DNA of 64,000 nt. It comes from Alphaproteobacteria bacterium WMHbin7 (GTDB lineage: Bacteria > Pseudomonadota > Alphaproteobacteria > Rhodospirillales > WMHbin7). Shown here piece after piece: positions 25,833 to 33,699 of the stretch. Within the stretch, counting starts at the first letter, position 1; each line of letters begins with the position of its first letter. The stretch covers positions 1 to 64,000 of the forward strand of contig PDZW01000012.1 in assembly GCA_002753155.1 (NCBI GenBank). Direction: 5' to 3'. The notes beneath the pieces were generated by a model. That model saw nothing but the letters and a program-made list of their open reading frames with translations, had not been told where the DNA came from and searched no databases. The translations under genes were made by a program, and so were the position numbers.

Positions 25833-26546
25833 ATGGATAGAGCGATGATCCAGCGTTGTCAAATCATTCTGCTAGCCGGGATGGCCCTGCTGGCGGCAGG
25901 GCGGGCATCGGCTGCGGACATGGTTGTCCTCACCTCGAGCAACACGTCCTTCAAGGCCGGCCAAGCGCTTGCGCCTAATGCCAAATTGGGTTTGGCCGCC
26001 GGTCAGGTTCTGACGTTGATGACATCCTCGGGCCGTGTCGTCAAGGTGACGGGGCCAGCCGACGCTGTTCCAGCCGAGGGCGGCGCCGTTGATGACAAGA
26101 CAGTGCTGGCCTCGCTCACTGGCATGGTCAAAAGCCGCCAGGCCGACACGAGTTCTTTGGGAACCTTCCGCGTGGCCGGGTCGGAATTGCCCGATCCCTG
26201 GCTGGTCGATGTTGCTGCGGGTGGGGAGCGTTGCGTTCTGGCGGGCGAGCCCCTGGTTCTGTGGCGGCCCGACGGCGGTGCGCCCGTCACCGTGACCTTG
26301 GCCCTGCCCGCAAAGACCTGGATGGCCTGGGCCGATTGGCCGGCTGGTTCGCAGCGCCTCCTGGGGCCTGAAGCCATCGACCTCGTCGATGGTGAAACCT
26401 TGTCCGTGGACATGAACGACCATAAGACCGACTTGACGATTCATGTCATTCCGGCCGATGTCCGCACGGAGTCAAAGCGGTTAACTTGGCTGGTGCGCAA
26501 CAATTGCATGGAGCAGGCGCAAGCCCTGGTCCGCCAGTTTGAGTAA
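25833..26546 (+). CDS. Exported protein of unknown function, FecR-like
   Basis: A 237-residue protein with a clear signal peptide (IILLAGMALLAAGRASAADM) and a beta-rich body: GQALAPNAKLGLAAGQVLTLMTSSGRVVKVTGPADAVP resembles the beta repeat of FecR-type periplasmic domains. CHASE2 cyclases are often encoded beside FecR-domain proteins, which supports this reading. Its 3' end overlaps the cyclase gene by 8 bp. A plausible role is a periplasmic ligand or partner for the CHASE2 sensor. Function is unproven; two alternative ATGs (25833, 25845) are both acceptable. Confidence 0.6.
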   Translation: MDRAMIQRCQIILLAGMALLAAGRASAADMVVLTSSNTSFKAGQALAPNAKLGLAAGQVLTLMTSSGRVVKVTGPADAVPAEGGAVDDKTVLASLTGMVKSRQADTSSLGTFRVAGSELPDPWLVDVAAGGERCVLAGEPLVLWRPDGGAPVTVTLALPAKTWMAWADWPAGSQRLLGPEAIDLVDGETLSVDMNDHKTDLTIHVIPADVRTESKRLTWLVRNNCMEQAQALVRQFE

Positions 26547-28485
26547 TGGGGGAATAGCGCTCTATCGTTCCGCAGCCGGGCTGGTGATCCTGGCGGCTGT
26601 TCTGGCCCTGCTGGGCCAGCGCTTCCTGCCCCCCTTCGCCCTGACCGAACGCTGGCTGGGTGATTTTCGCGTTGCCACTCTGGTCAAGGCCGAAGCGCCA
26701 CATAACGACATCGTGGTGGTGACGATCAATGAAGATACGCTGCGGCTGTTTCCCTATCGCTCACCGGTCGACCGTGAATTCCTGGCCGGGGTGATCGCTA
26801 CGCTGGACGCCAGGGGCGCGCGGGCGATTGCCATCGATCTCTTGTTCGACCAGCCGACCGAGGAAGCCAAGGACCAGGCGCTGGCCCGGCAACTGGCCTC
26901 GACCCGAGCCACCATGCTCGTCGCTTTCGCCGGTGTTGCAGAAGGGTTGAAGGAGGAGCAGGCGGCCTGGCTGCAAGAATTCGTGCCGCCCAGGCTGCGC
27001 ACCTTTGTCAATCTGGCCAAGGATCCGCTGGATGGCACGTCACGCTGGATTTATCCTGGGCAACGCAAGGACGGCGTTGTCGTTCCCGGCATGTCCTTCG
27101 CGCTGGCCGGGATGGCGGCTGATCTTGATGCGCCGCTGGAGCCGATCCGCTGGCGCAGTCCATCACAGGATAATCCCCATGCCTTCAAGGCCTTCCCGGC
27201 TCATCTGGTGCCCCTGCTGCCACCCGACTGGTTCCAAGACAAGATCGTTCTGATCGGAACAGACATCTCATTGGCGGATCGTCATCGCACACCCTTCTCG
27301 CTGATGACGGGTGGTGACGCCGGGCTGATGCCGGGTGTGCTGGTCCACGCCCAGGAACTGGCGACGTTGTTGGATCGTCTGCCCGATCGCGAAGTTTCGG
27401 CGCTGACCAACGCCGCCATAACGCTGCTGGCCGCTTTTGTCGCGGCACTGATCTTTCGCCTGCCCTGGGGCTTGCTGGCGCGCATCCTTCTGGCCGGTGG
27501 ATTGATTGTGCTGAGCTGGACGGGCGCTTTCGTGCTCTTCCGCTATGCCGACCTGCAAGTGCCGCTTCTGGCGCCAACGGTGGCGTTCTGTTTGGCTGCC
27601 TGGGGGTTGGAGGTCATCGGCCATCGCGACGCCCAGCAAAGCCGACGTTTCTTGAAACACGCCTTCGCCCAGTACATCTCGCAGGAGTTGGTGGATCAAT
27701 TGTTGGCCGATCCCAGCATGCTGTCGCTGAGTGGCGAGAAGCGCGAGATGACGTATCTGTTCACGGACGTTGCCAATTTCACCACCCTGGCGGAAAGCAT
27801 GGACGCCACGACCCTGACCCGGGTGCTGAACGATTACCTGGATGGCGTTTGTGCGGCGGTCTTCGCCCATGGCGGCACCATCACCGATTTTATCGGTGAT
27901 GCCGTGTTCGCCACCTTCGGAGCGCCCTTGCCCCATGCCGATCACCGCAGTCGCGCCACCGCAGCCGCGCGTACCATCGACCAATTCAGCCGCGATTATC
28001 AGGCTAGGCTGAACCAGCAAGGCATATCATTTTCCCACACGCGAATCGGCCTTCACTCAGGGATAGCCACCATCGGCAATATCGGCTCGGCCAGACGGTT
28101 CAAATATGCGCCCGTGGGCGACGCCGTCAACACGGCCTCCAGAGTTGAAGGGCTTAACAAGTACTTCGGCACACGCATCTGCCTGTCCGAGACAACGCTG
28201 TCTGACGATGTGCGTTCCATGTGCCGCCCAATCGGCCGGATCGTCCTGAAGGGCCGCAAGACCCCATTGGCGATGCATGAGTTGATGCAAGAGGACGTCG
28301 CGCAAGAGGACTGGGTTGAGAGCTACCGCCAGGCATACGCCTTGATGGAGGCGGATGATCCTGCGGCAAACCAGGCCATGGCTGATTTGGCCAGGCTTCG
28401 GCCAGAAGACGGCCTGGTGGCCTATCATCTGGCCCGTATGAAGGAAGGCAAGCGCGTGCCGCTGATCGTTATGGCCGAGAAATAA
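26539..28485 (+). CDS. CHASE2 sensor class III nucleotidyl cyclase
   Basis: A 648-residue inner-membrane receptor. One N-terminal helix, a periplasmic CHASE2 domain (~38-285; ERWLGDFRV, ARAIAIDLLFDQP, KIVLIGTDISLADRH), two or three helices (~288-355), then a class III cyclase domain (~400-590). Metal-binding Asp410 (LFTDVANFT) and Asp454 (IGDAVFATFG) are kept, as are Asn531 and Arg535 (GDAVNTASR). The substrate-choosing positions are unusual: Asp450 stands where adenylate cyclases have Lys, and Ala524 where they have Asp or Thr. That is closer to guanylate cyclases (Glu/Cys), so the product may be cGMP. The TTG start overlaps the previous gene. Confidence 0.85.
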   Translation: MSNGGIALYRSAAGLVILAAVLALLGQRFLPPFALTERWLGDFRVATLVKAEAPHNDIVVVTINEDTLRLFPYRSPVDREFLAGVIATLDARGARAIAIDLLFDQPTEEAKDQALARQLASTRATMLVAFAGVAEGLKEEQAAWLQEFVPPRLRTFVNLAKDPLDGTSRWIYPGQRKDGVVVPGMSFALAGMAADLDAPLEPIRWRSPSQDNPHAFKAFPAHLVPLLPPDWFQDKIVLIGTDISLADRHRTPFSLMTGGDAGLMPGVLVHAQELATLLDRLPDREVSALTNAAITLLAAFVAALIFRLPWGLLARILLAGGLIVLSWTGAFVLFRYADLQVPLLAPTVAFCLAAWGLEVIGHRDAQQSRRFLKHAFAQYISQELVDQLLADPSMLSLSGEKREMTYLFTDVANFTTLAESMDATTLTRVLNDYLDGVCAAVFAHGGTITDFIGDAVFATFGAPLPHADHRSRATAAARTIDQFSRDYQARLNQQGISFSHTRIGLHSGIATIGNIGSARRFKYAPVGDAVNTASRVEGLNKYFGTRICLSETTLSDDVRSMCRPIGRIVLKGRKTPLAMHELMQEDVAQEDWVESYRQAYALMEADDPAANQAMADLARLRPEDGLVAYHLARMKEGKRVPLIVMAEK

Positions 28486-28497
28486 GGGGGGCAGGCG

Positions 28498-29913
28498 ATG
28501 CAAGATGAAAGCTGGGTGGTGGACGAGACGGTTGAGGCGGGAGCGGTGGCGGTTGGCGTCGTTCCGATTGCTGACGCCCATCTATGCGCGGACATCGCCG
28601 ATCTTTACAGAGTGAAAAGCCGGATGACGATTGCAAGGCTGTTTCGCAAATATATCGAACTGTCATTCCGCACCCCGACCGAGCTTTTGCACGACAGCAA
28701 GGCCTTGCAAAAACTGCAGGCCTACGGCTCGTTGTTTTCTAGTGGCGTCGAACGGGTGTCGGTGTTGCAGGCGTCGATGTCCGGGCAATCTCACACCAAG
28801 CGGCGCGACGCGTTGAACGAAGCTGCTGACACGGCCCTGCGTCGCTCGCGTCAAGCCGCCGAGAAGGTGCCCCCCGGAGTCTTGAAAGGGTTCGACCTGG
28901 GTGGGACGCTGGATGGCGTCGTTGGCGTCGCCCCACCCGGGCAAGAGAGATATTTTGCCACGGTGCAATTGGCCGGAAAGTCGCTGGCGGAGCGGAGTTG
29001 GCTTGGTAAATTCAAGCTGCTGGCAAGGATGACGGGCAACGCCGCTCGGGACGATGCGCTTGCGACCATCGACCAGATGGTGGCCGATCTGATGTATATT
29101 CCTGCCGCATTTCAGGATGTCGTGGGCTATCAGCGCAATCTGGCGCAGACGCTTTGCACAATTGTCGATCTGTGCGACGGCTCTTTCGATTCTGGCAGTG
29201 ACGAGGCGCGAGAATCTCTGGCGGTTTTCGTGCCGTTGATCGCCGCAGGCCGCATGCCGCAAACCCGAGAGGCTCTGATCGAGCGTCTGCTGCGCCAATT
29301 GAGCAGCAGCCAGCCTCTGGATCGCCACGACCCCGGACGTGAAAGAGAGGCTTTCCGCACCGTTGCCCTGCGGCTGAGAACGCCAACGGGCACCTTCGGC
29401 GGCGAGCCGGTCCTGGAAGCACTGAACCAGCGTGCGCTTCGTCTGTTCGGACCAGATGGGGCGCCGCCCCTGGATCGAGTGGAAAAAGCGCAGGCCCAAG
29501 ACGCAGCCAGCCACACCGCATTTCTGGCCGGGCTGGCAGAAGGTGCCACCAATACCCAGGAATTCTCAGCAGGTTCACGCATCTTTCGGGAAGGCGAACA
29601 AGGCGATTGTGCCTATATGGTGCTGTCCGGCAGCGTGGAAATCTGCACCTCATACAAGGGCGCCCAAGTTATGTTGGCCCGTCTGGGGGAAGGTTCCATC
29701 TTCGGAGAAATGTCGCTATTCAATTCAATGCCAAGAAGTGCGAGCGCCGTTACGACGACGGGCTGCCGCTTGCGCGTCATCGACAAGGGCGAGATGGACC
29801 GTCGGGTAGAAACGCTGGATTCATTCTCTCGTCATTGGGTATCATATTTGATCAGCCGCATCGCCGATCTATCCGGGCGGGTGGCGGAATCGGGCCTGGG
29901 AGGTCAACCATGA
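28498..29913 (+). CDS. Novel helical domain fused to cyclic-nucleotide-binding domain
   Basis: A 471-residue soluble protein. Residues 1-345 are largely helical with no domain I recognise; segment 180-300 is rich in Leu/Arg. Residues ~352-465 are a CAP_ED domain: GSRIFREGEQGDCAYMVLSG, cassette GSIFGEMSLFNSMPRSAS with Glu and Arg ligands. The Ser after the cassette Arg is also found in cGMP-binding PKG sites, but in CRP as well, so it is not decisive. A strong AGGGGGG precedes ATG 28498. It lies 12 bp after the cyclase gene and overlaps the next gene (ATGA), so it is an obvious effector of the cyclase. Confidence 0.75.
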   Translation: MQDESWVVDETVEAGAVAVGVVPIADAHLCADIADLYRVKSRMTIARLFRKYIELSFRTPTELLHDSKALQKLQAYGSLFSSGVERVSVLQASMSGQSHTKRRDALNEAADTALRRSRQAAEKVPPGVLKGFDLGGTLDGVVGVAPPGQERYFATVQLAGKSLAERSWLGKFKLLARMTGNAARDDALATIDQMVADLMYIPAAFQDVVGYQRNLAQTLCTIVDLCDGSFDSGSDEARESLAVFVPLIAAGRMPQTREALIERLLRQLSSSQPLDRHDPGREREAFRTVALRLRTPTGTFGGEPVLEALNQRALRLFGPDGAPPLDRVEKAQAQDAASHTAFLAGLAEGATNTQEFSAGSRIFREGEQGDCAYMVLSGSVEICTSYKGAQVMLARLGEGSIFGEMSLFNSMPRSASAVTTTGCRLRVIDKGEMDRRVETLDSFSRHWVSYLISRIADLSGRVAESGLGGQP

Positions 29914-30281
29914 GCGTTTCAACCTTTGAAGACGGCCTTAACTGCTTGAATTATAAAAAGGGCCAGGTGATTTTCGAGGAGGGTGATGCGGCAAATTCAG
30001 CCTTCATGATTCTTTCCGGTTCTGTCATGATCGTGAAACGGACAGCGGCTGAAGACGTCTTGCTGACCACGCTGAAGGCGAATCAGGCATTTGGAGAATT
30101 GGCCCTGATCGATGGCACCAAACGAAGTGCTACGGCCATCGCCGCCTTGGACACTAAGCTGGCGGTCGTTCCGGCGGCCAAATTTCAGGCCAAGATGGAC
30201 GCGTTGGATCCGTTCATGCGGGCATGGGTTCAGTTTCTGAAACACCGTATCCTCGATCTGTCCAGCCGGGTGGCCGAGTGA
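29910..30281 (+). CDS. Stand-alone cyclic-nucleotide-binding protein
   Basis: A 123-residue protein consisting only of a CAP_ED domain: GQVIFEEGDAANSAFMILSG and cassette QAFGELALIDGTKRSATA. It has no DNA-binding helix-turn-helix or other output domain. The ATG overlaps the preceding stop. The C-terminus (FLKHRILDLSSRVAE) matches the end of the upstream protein (LISRIADLSGRVAE), suggesting that these domains arose by duplication and may pair. It could act as a regulatory subunit or nucleotide buffer. Confidence 0.78.
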   Translation: MSVSTFEDGLNCLNYKKGQVIFEEGDAANSAFMILSGSVMIVKRTAAEDVLLTTLKANQAFGELALIDGTKRSATAIAALDTKLAVVPAAKFQAKMDALDPFMRAWVQFLKHRILDLSSRVAE

Positions 30282-30297
30282 TGTCTGGAGTTTGGCA

Positions 30298-31620
30298 TTG
30301 AATAATTGCAGCCACATCGTTCATGAACTGAAGCGGCATTATCTGTTTGCCGCACTGTCCGACGATGTGCTGACCAAGATTTCCCAATCCGGCCGCTTGA
30401 TGCAGATGGAGAATGGCGATGTCTTGTTTCGCAAAGGCGATCCCGGCGATTTCTTCTTTTGCGTCTTGAAGGGCTCTATCCAGATTGGAGTTGATGTCGA
30501 GCCGGGTCGCTTCCATTTGATGAACGTGCTTTCGTCGGGCGCGGTTTTTGGCGAGGTGGCTTTGCTTGACGGCATGCCCCGCACGGCTGATGCGGTCGCC
30601 GATGGGCAGGTCCAACTTTTCACCCTTCACCGCAACGACTTTAGAAAAATCCTGATAGAAGAATGTCAATTGGAAGAACTGCTCCTTCGTCTGCTCTGCG
30701 AGCGCATTCGCTGGATAAGCGACCAAGTGGAGCAAAAGGACCGCGCCAAGATGGAGCTGCGTAAGCTCAGCCAAGCGGTTGAGCACAGTCCCAGCATTGT
30801 CATGATCACTGATCGGGCCGGAACGATCGAATATGTGAACCCGAAATTCTCTGCCATTACCGGATGGTCGAGCGCCGACGTCGTTGGCAAGACCCCGCAG
30901 ATTCTGAATTCCGACCTCACGCCGCGCGAAATCTATCACGACATGTGGGCCACCATTCAGTCTGGTGCCGAGTGGCGTGGGGAGCTGAGAAGCAAGAAGA
31001 AGGACGGCTCGCTGTATTGGGCGCGCTGCTCCATCTCGTCCATATTTGACGAGGAGGGAAATCTGACGCATTTCGTCGCCGTCATGGAGGACATTACGGA
31101 ATACAAGCAGCTGCAAGATGAGCTTAGCCGACTGGCGACGTCTGATCCGCTGACGGGAATCGCCAACCGCCGCCATTTTCTGAACTGCGCCATCGACGAA
31201 ATTAAGCGCTCACACCGAACCGGCCTGCCGATTTCTGTGATCATGTTGGATGCCGACCACTTCAAGCGTATCAATGACACGTTTGGCCATGCAGGCGGCG
31301 ACGCTGCGCTTGTGGCTTTGGTGAATTCAGTCAAGGGGGGGCTGCGTGAGATCGATATTTTTGGGCGGCTGGGGGGCGAGGAATTCGGAATCATTCTTCC
31401 CGGCGCCGACCTGGAAATGGCGGTGGAGGCGGCCGAGCGCCTGCGTGAGTCGCTTCGCCACGCCAAGACAGCCACGCCTCTGACCGTTAGCGTTGGGGTG
31501 TCGAAAATTGCACCCGGCGAGCCCACGCCAGATCTTGCCCTGAAGCGTGCCGACGAAGCGGTCTATCGCGCCAAGGCAAAGGGTCGCGACCGGGTCGAAG
31601 TCGAGTTCTCTTTTGGTTAG
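30298..31620 (+). CDS. CNB-PAS-GGDEF diguanylate cyclase
   Basis: A 440-residue soluble signalling protein with three domains: CAP_ED (~10-140; cassette GAVFGEVALLDGMPRTADA), PAS (~150-265; FSAITGWSSADVVGKTPQIL), and GGDEF (~275-435). The active-site motif GGEEF is intact and the inhibitory I-site RxxD (REID) stands five residues before it, so it should make c-di-GMP under feedback control. Start: TTG 30298 has GGAG seven bases upstream; a TTG at 30292 is too close to it. It links the operon's mononucleotide signal to c-di-GMP. Confidence 0.85.
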   Translation: MNNCSHIVHELKRHYLFAALSDDVLTKISQSGRLMQMENGDVLFRKGDPGDFFFCVLKGSIQIGVDVEPGRFHLMNVLSSGAVFGEVALLDGMPRTADAVADGQVQLFTLHRNDFRKILIEECQLEELLLRLLCERIRWISDQVEQKDRAKMELRKLSQAVEHSPSIVMITDRAGTIEYVNPKFSAITGWSSADVVGKTPQILNSDLTPREIYHDMWATIQSGAEWRGELRSKKKDGSLYWARCSISSIFDEEGNLTHFVAVMEDITEYKQLQDELSRLATSDPLTGIANRRHFLNCAIDEIKRSHRTGLPISVIMLDADHFKRINDTFGHAGGDAALVALVNSVKGGLREIDIFGRLGGEEFGIILPGADLEMAVEAAERLRESLRHAKTATPLTVSVGVSKIAPGEPTPDLALKRADEAVYRAKAKGRDRVEVEFSFG

Positions 31621-31769
31621 AGCATCTTTCGACCACGTGCGATCACGGCGCCGGAGCGCATTTTGGTCATGGGCAGACGAAGGAAGCAGGTCGTGGCGGG
31701 ACTACGGCCAAGCCTTCCTGGGAGCCCACGCTCCAAAATCGCCTGGCCAAATGGGCTTCGATCTGGCGG

Positions 31770-32183
31770 TTAAACAACGCTTCGGATTGCCGCAGACATT
31801 TCCTGAACATTGAGGGGCTTGGTTAAAAACACGTTGACCCCGGCATCGGCGGCCAACTGCTTTCCCTCTGCTCCGGCATTTCCGGTCAGCATGATAATCG
31901 GAACGTCGGCATCCAACCCATCAACAGCCCCGGATCTGATGCGCCTGGCGCACGCCATGCCATCAAAATCCGGCATCAACCAATCCAGAAAGACGATGTC
32001 AGAGGTGTTCTTCGCAATCGCCCCGCTCTCCTGGCGCTCAAGATTTGTCCCACGAAAGAAGAGCGAGCCATTGTCGACTTCAACGACTTCCTTGCAGCCG
32101 CACATCTCGACAGCGATGCGGATCAGCTTGCGCATGTATACGTCGTCTTCAACAATCAAAGCGCGTCTGACCTTGTGGTTCAT
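31770..32183 (-). CDS. Single-domain response regulator (CheY-like)
   Basis: A 137-residue receiver domain without output domain. Conserved residues: ALIVEDD (acidic pocket), phospho-acceptor Asp in DIVFLDWLMPDFDG, IIMLTGNA (Thr) and FLTKPLN (Lys). ATG 32181-32183 has GGAGGAAG upstream; an in-frame start 14 codons earlier is less likely. The loop after helix 2 (SLFFRGTNLERQESGAIAKN) is longer than in CheY. It converges on the GGDEF gene and may belong to the same signalling island; no histidine kinase lies beside it. Confidence 0.85.
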   Translation of the reverse strand: MNHKVRRALIVEDDVYMRKLIRIAVEMCGCKEVVEVDNGSLFFRGTNLERQESGAIAKNTSDIVFLDWLMPDFDGMACARRIRSGAVDGLDADVPIIMLTGNAGAEGKQLAADAGVNVFLTKPLNVQEMSAAIRSVV

Positions 32184-32608
32184 TGTTCTTCCTCCGAATG
32201 CCTTGTGGCCTTCGCATGTTTCCAATCTATCACCAAGGAAACAAGCTAAAAGGGAGGGTCTATAACCAAATATAGGCCTTAGAAAAAATAGCGAATTACG
32301 AAAAACGAGTTGAAAAATAATAACATAATTGTTGAGGCCTTTCCTCAGGATCTCACTTTTGCAGCCTTACACCTTATAACGGCTCGAAACTATTGACGCT
32401 TCCGGTCGTTCATTCTGCAAGCTGGCATAAGAGGCAGGCCAAGCCCGCCGCCAGGGCGCATCGATTGAGGGGGTGCATGCCCCTGGTCTGAGATCGTCTG
32501 CGTTTGTCCGGTCTTGAGACATCGGGCGAGTCTTCTGAAACAGGAGCCGTAAGGCGGCTGCGCACACCACCCTTCGATACCGCACTCGATCCCTGTCAAT
32601 CCGCCAGG
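32184..32608. other. 425-bp gap without a gene
   Basis: No coding region is supported. Bases 32250-32340 are strongly AT-rich and probably contain the promoter of the receiver gene. Bases 32390-32600 are GC-rich and read open in several frames without resemblance to a protein I know. No repeat or hairpin of note. Confidence 0.35.
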
Positions 32609-33559
32609 TCACATCTTCCGGAACTGGCTTGGCGACTTATCAAACTGCGCCTTGAAGGCATTCGTGAAATTGGTGACGTGGCTATAGCCAATTCGAAAGG
32701 CGATCTGCTTGATCGGCACATCGGTATTTTCAATGGCCAAGCGTGCGTTCTCCAGCCTCTCGCGCTTCAGATATTCGAAGACAGGATAGCCATAGAGGGC
32801 GCGAAATCCCTCGCTCAGGCGCTTTTCGGACAATCCCACCGAACGGGCGAGATCGATCACGCGGGGCGGGGTGCGCATATCGGCAAGAAGCCGGTCACGT
32901 GCTTCGCGCACAGCCCTCTCTTCGCGGGCGGTCAAAGCCCGCCCGCCTGCTTGGCCATCGCGCAATGCCGCCACCTGAAGAGAAAGCATTTGAAGCATGC
33001 TGCCCTCGAGAAACAATTCAAGAAGGCGCCCGGTCAGCCCAGGCTTCACCATCGCCTTGGCTAACATGCGTAGCGGGCGCGAGACGGGGATAGGCAGTAT
33101 TTTCGATACACTCCTAGTTGGATTCAGCAAGGGGGCGAGTGCCGAAGGAACTTCATCGTCGAGCAATTGAACGAGCGCATCTGGCGCCATCGAGTAACCA
33201 GCGTAGAGAATATGCTCTCCTGCCCTCAAGTCGTAGCGCGCCCGCATCTTTGCCGGGTAGAAAAGCAGGCCGCTGGAGGGGCTTACCTTCGCCTTGAGGC
33301 CATCGGGGAAGGTAATCTTTACCCGTCCCGAGGCGGCGACATGACTGCAAACGCGATATTGGTCAGCATCGCCTTGCGGCTCAAAAATCATCGGGCGGCG
33401 GACATCGATGACGTGGGTGAATAGCTGAATATTCGGCCCCAGGTCATAGCGCATATTAATTGCCCGGCAGTGTTCGTTATCCAGGCGGCTGCCATGGGAG
33501 GGAAGTGTTTCATTCTCTCCCGTCTCGTAAGAAATCAACCAATCGAAGCTTCGTTGCAT
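32609..33559 (-). CDS. AraC/XylS family transcription regulator
   Basis: A 316-residue DNA-binding protein. The C-terminal ~100 residues carry both helix-turn-helix motifs: VIDLARSVGLSEKRLSEGFRALYG and IKQIAFRIGYSHVTNFTNAFKAQFDKSPSQFRK. The N-terminal ~200 residues are an unassigned sensor region. The overall type resembles PchR-like iron/siderophore regulators, but no siderophore genes are near. It is divergent from the inverse autotransporter 140 bp away and could control it. Confidence 0.85.
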   Translation of the reverse strand: MQRSFDWLISYETGENETLPSHGSRLDNEHCRAINMRYDLGPNIQLFTHVIDVRRPMIFEPQGDADQYRVCSHVAASGRVKITFPDGLKAKVSPSSGLLFYPAKMRARYDLRAGEHILYAGYSMAPDALVQLLDDEVPSALAPLLNPTRSVSKILPIPVSRPLRMLAKAMVKPGLTGRLLELFLEGSMLQMLSLQVAALRDGQAGGRALTAREERAVREARDRLLADMRTPPRVIDLARSVGLSEKRLSEGFRALYGYPVFEYLKRERLENARLAIENTDVPIKQIAFRIGYSHVTNFTNAFKAQFDKSPSQFRKM

Positions 33560-33699
33560 CCAGCCTTATCTTCCTCACACCGCCACCCAAAAAATTATTG
33601 AAGCTTAGCAAAATTAAAGCAAGCGCCATAAAGGCGGGCAGGCAGCGCGATCGCATAATTTCTGCGGAATTGCATATATTGTAGCGCATTTGCATAGCT

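Noticed and set aside
15651..32183. Interpretation of the island as a phage-defence system
   Set aside because: Caspase plus nucleotide cyclase recalls CBASS and caspase-based defence, but the cyclase is a CHASE2 receptor type, the caspase is encoded with an exporter, and no CD-NTase, gasdermin or nuclease effector is present.
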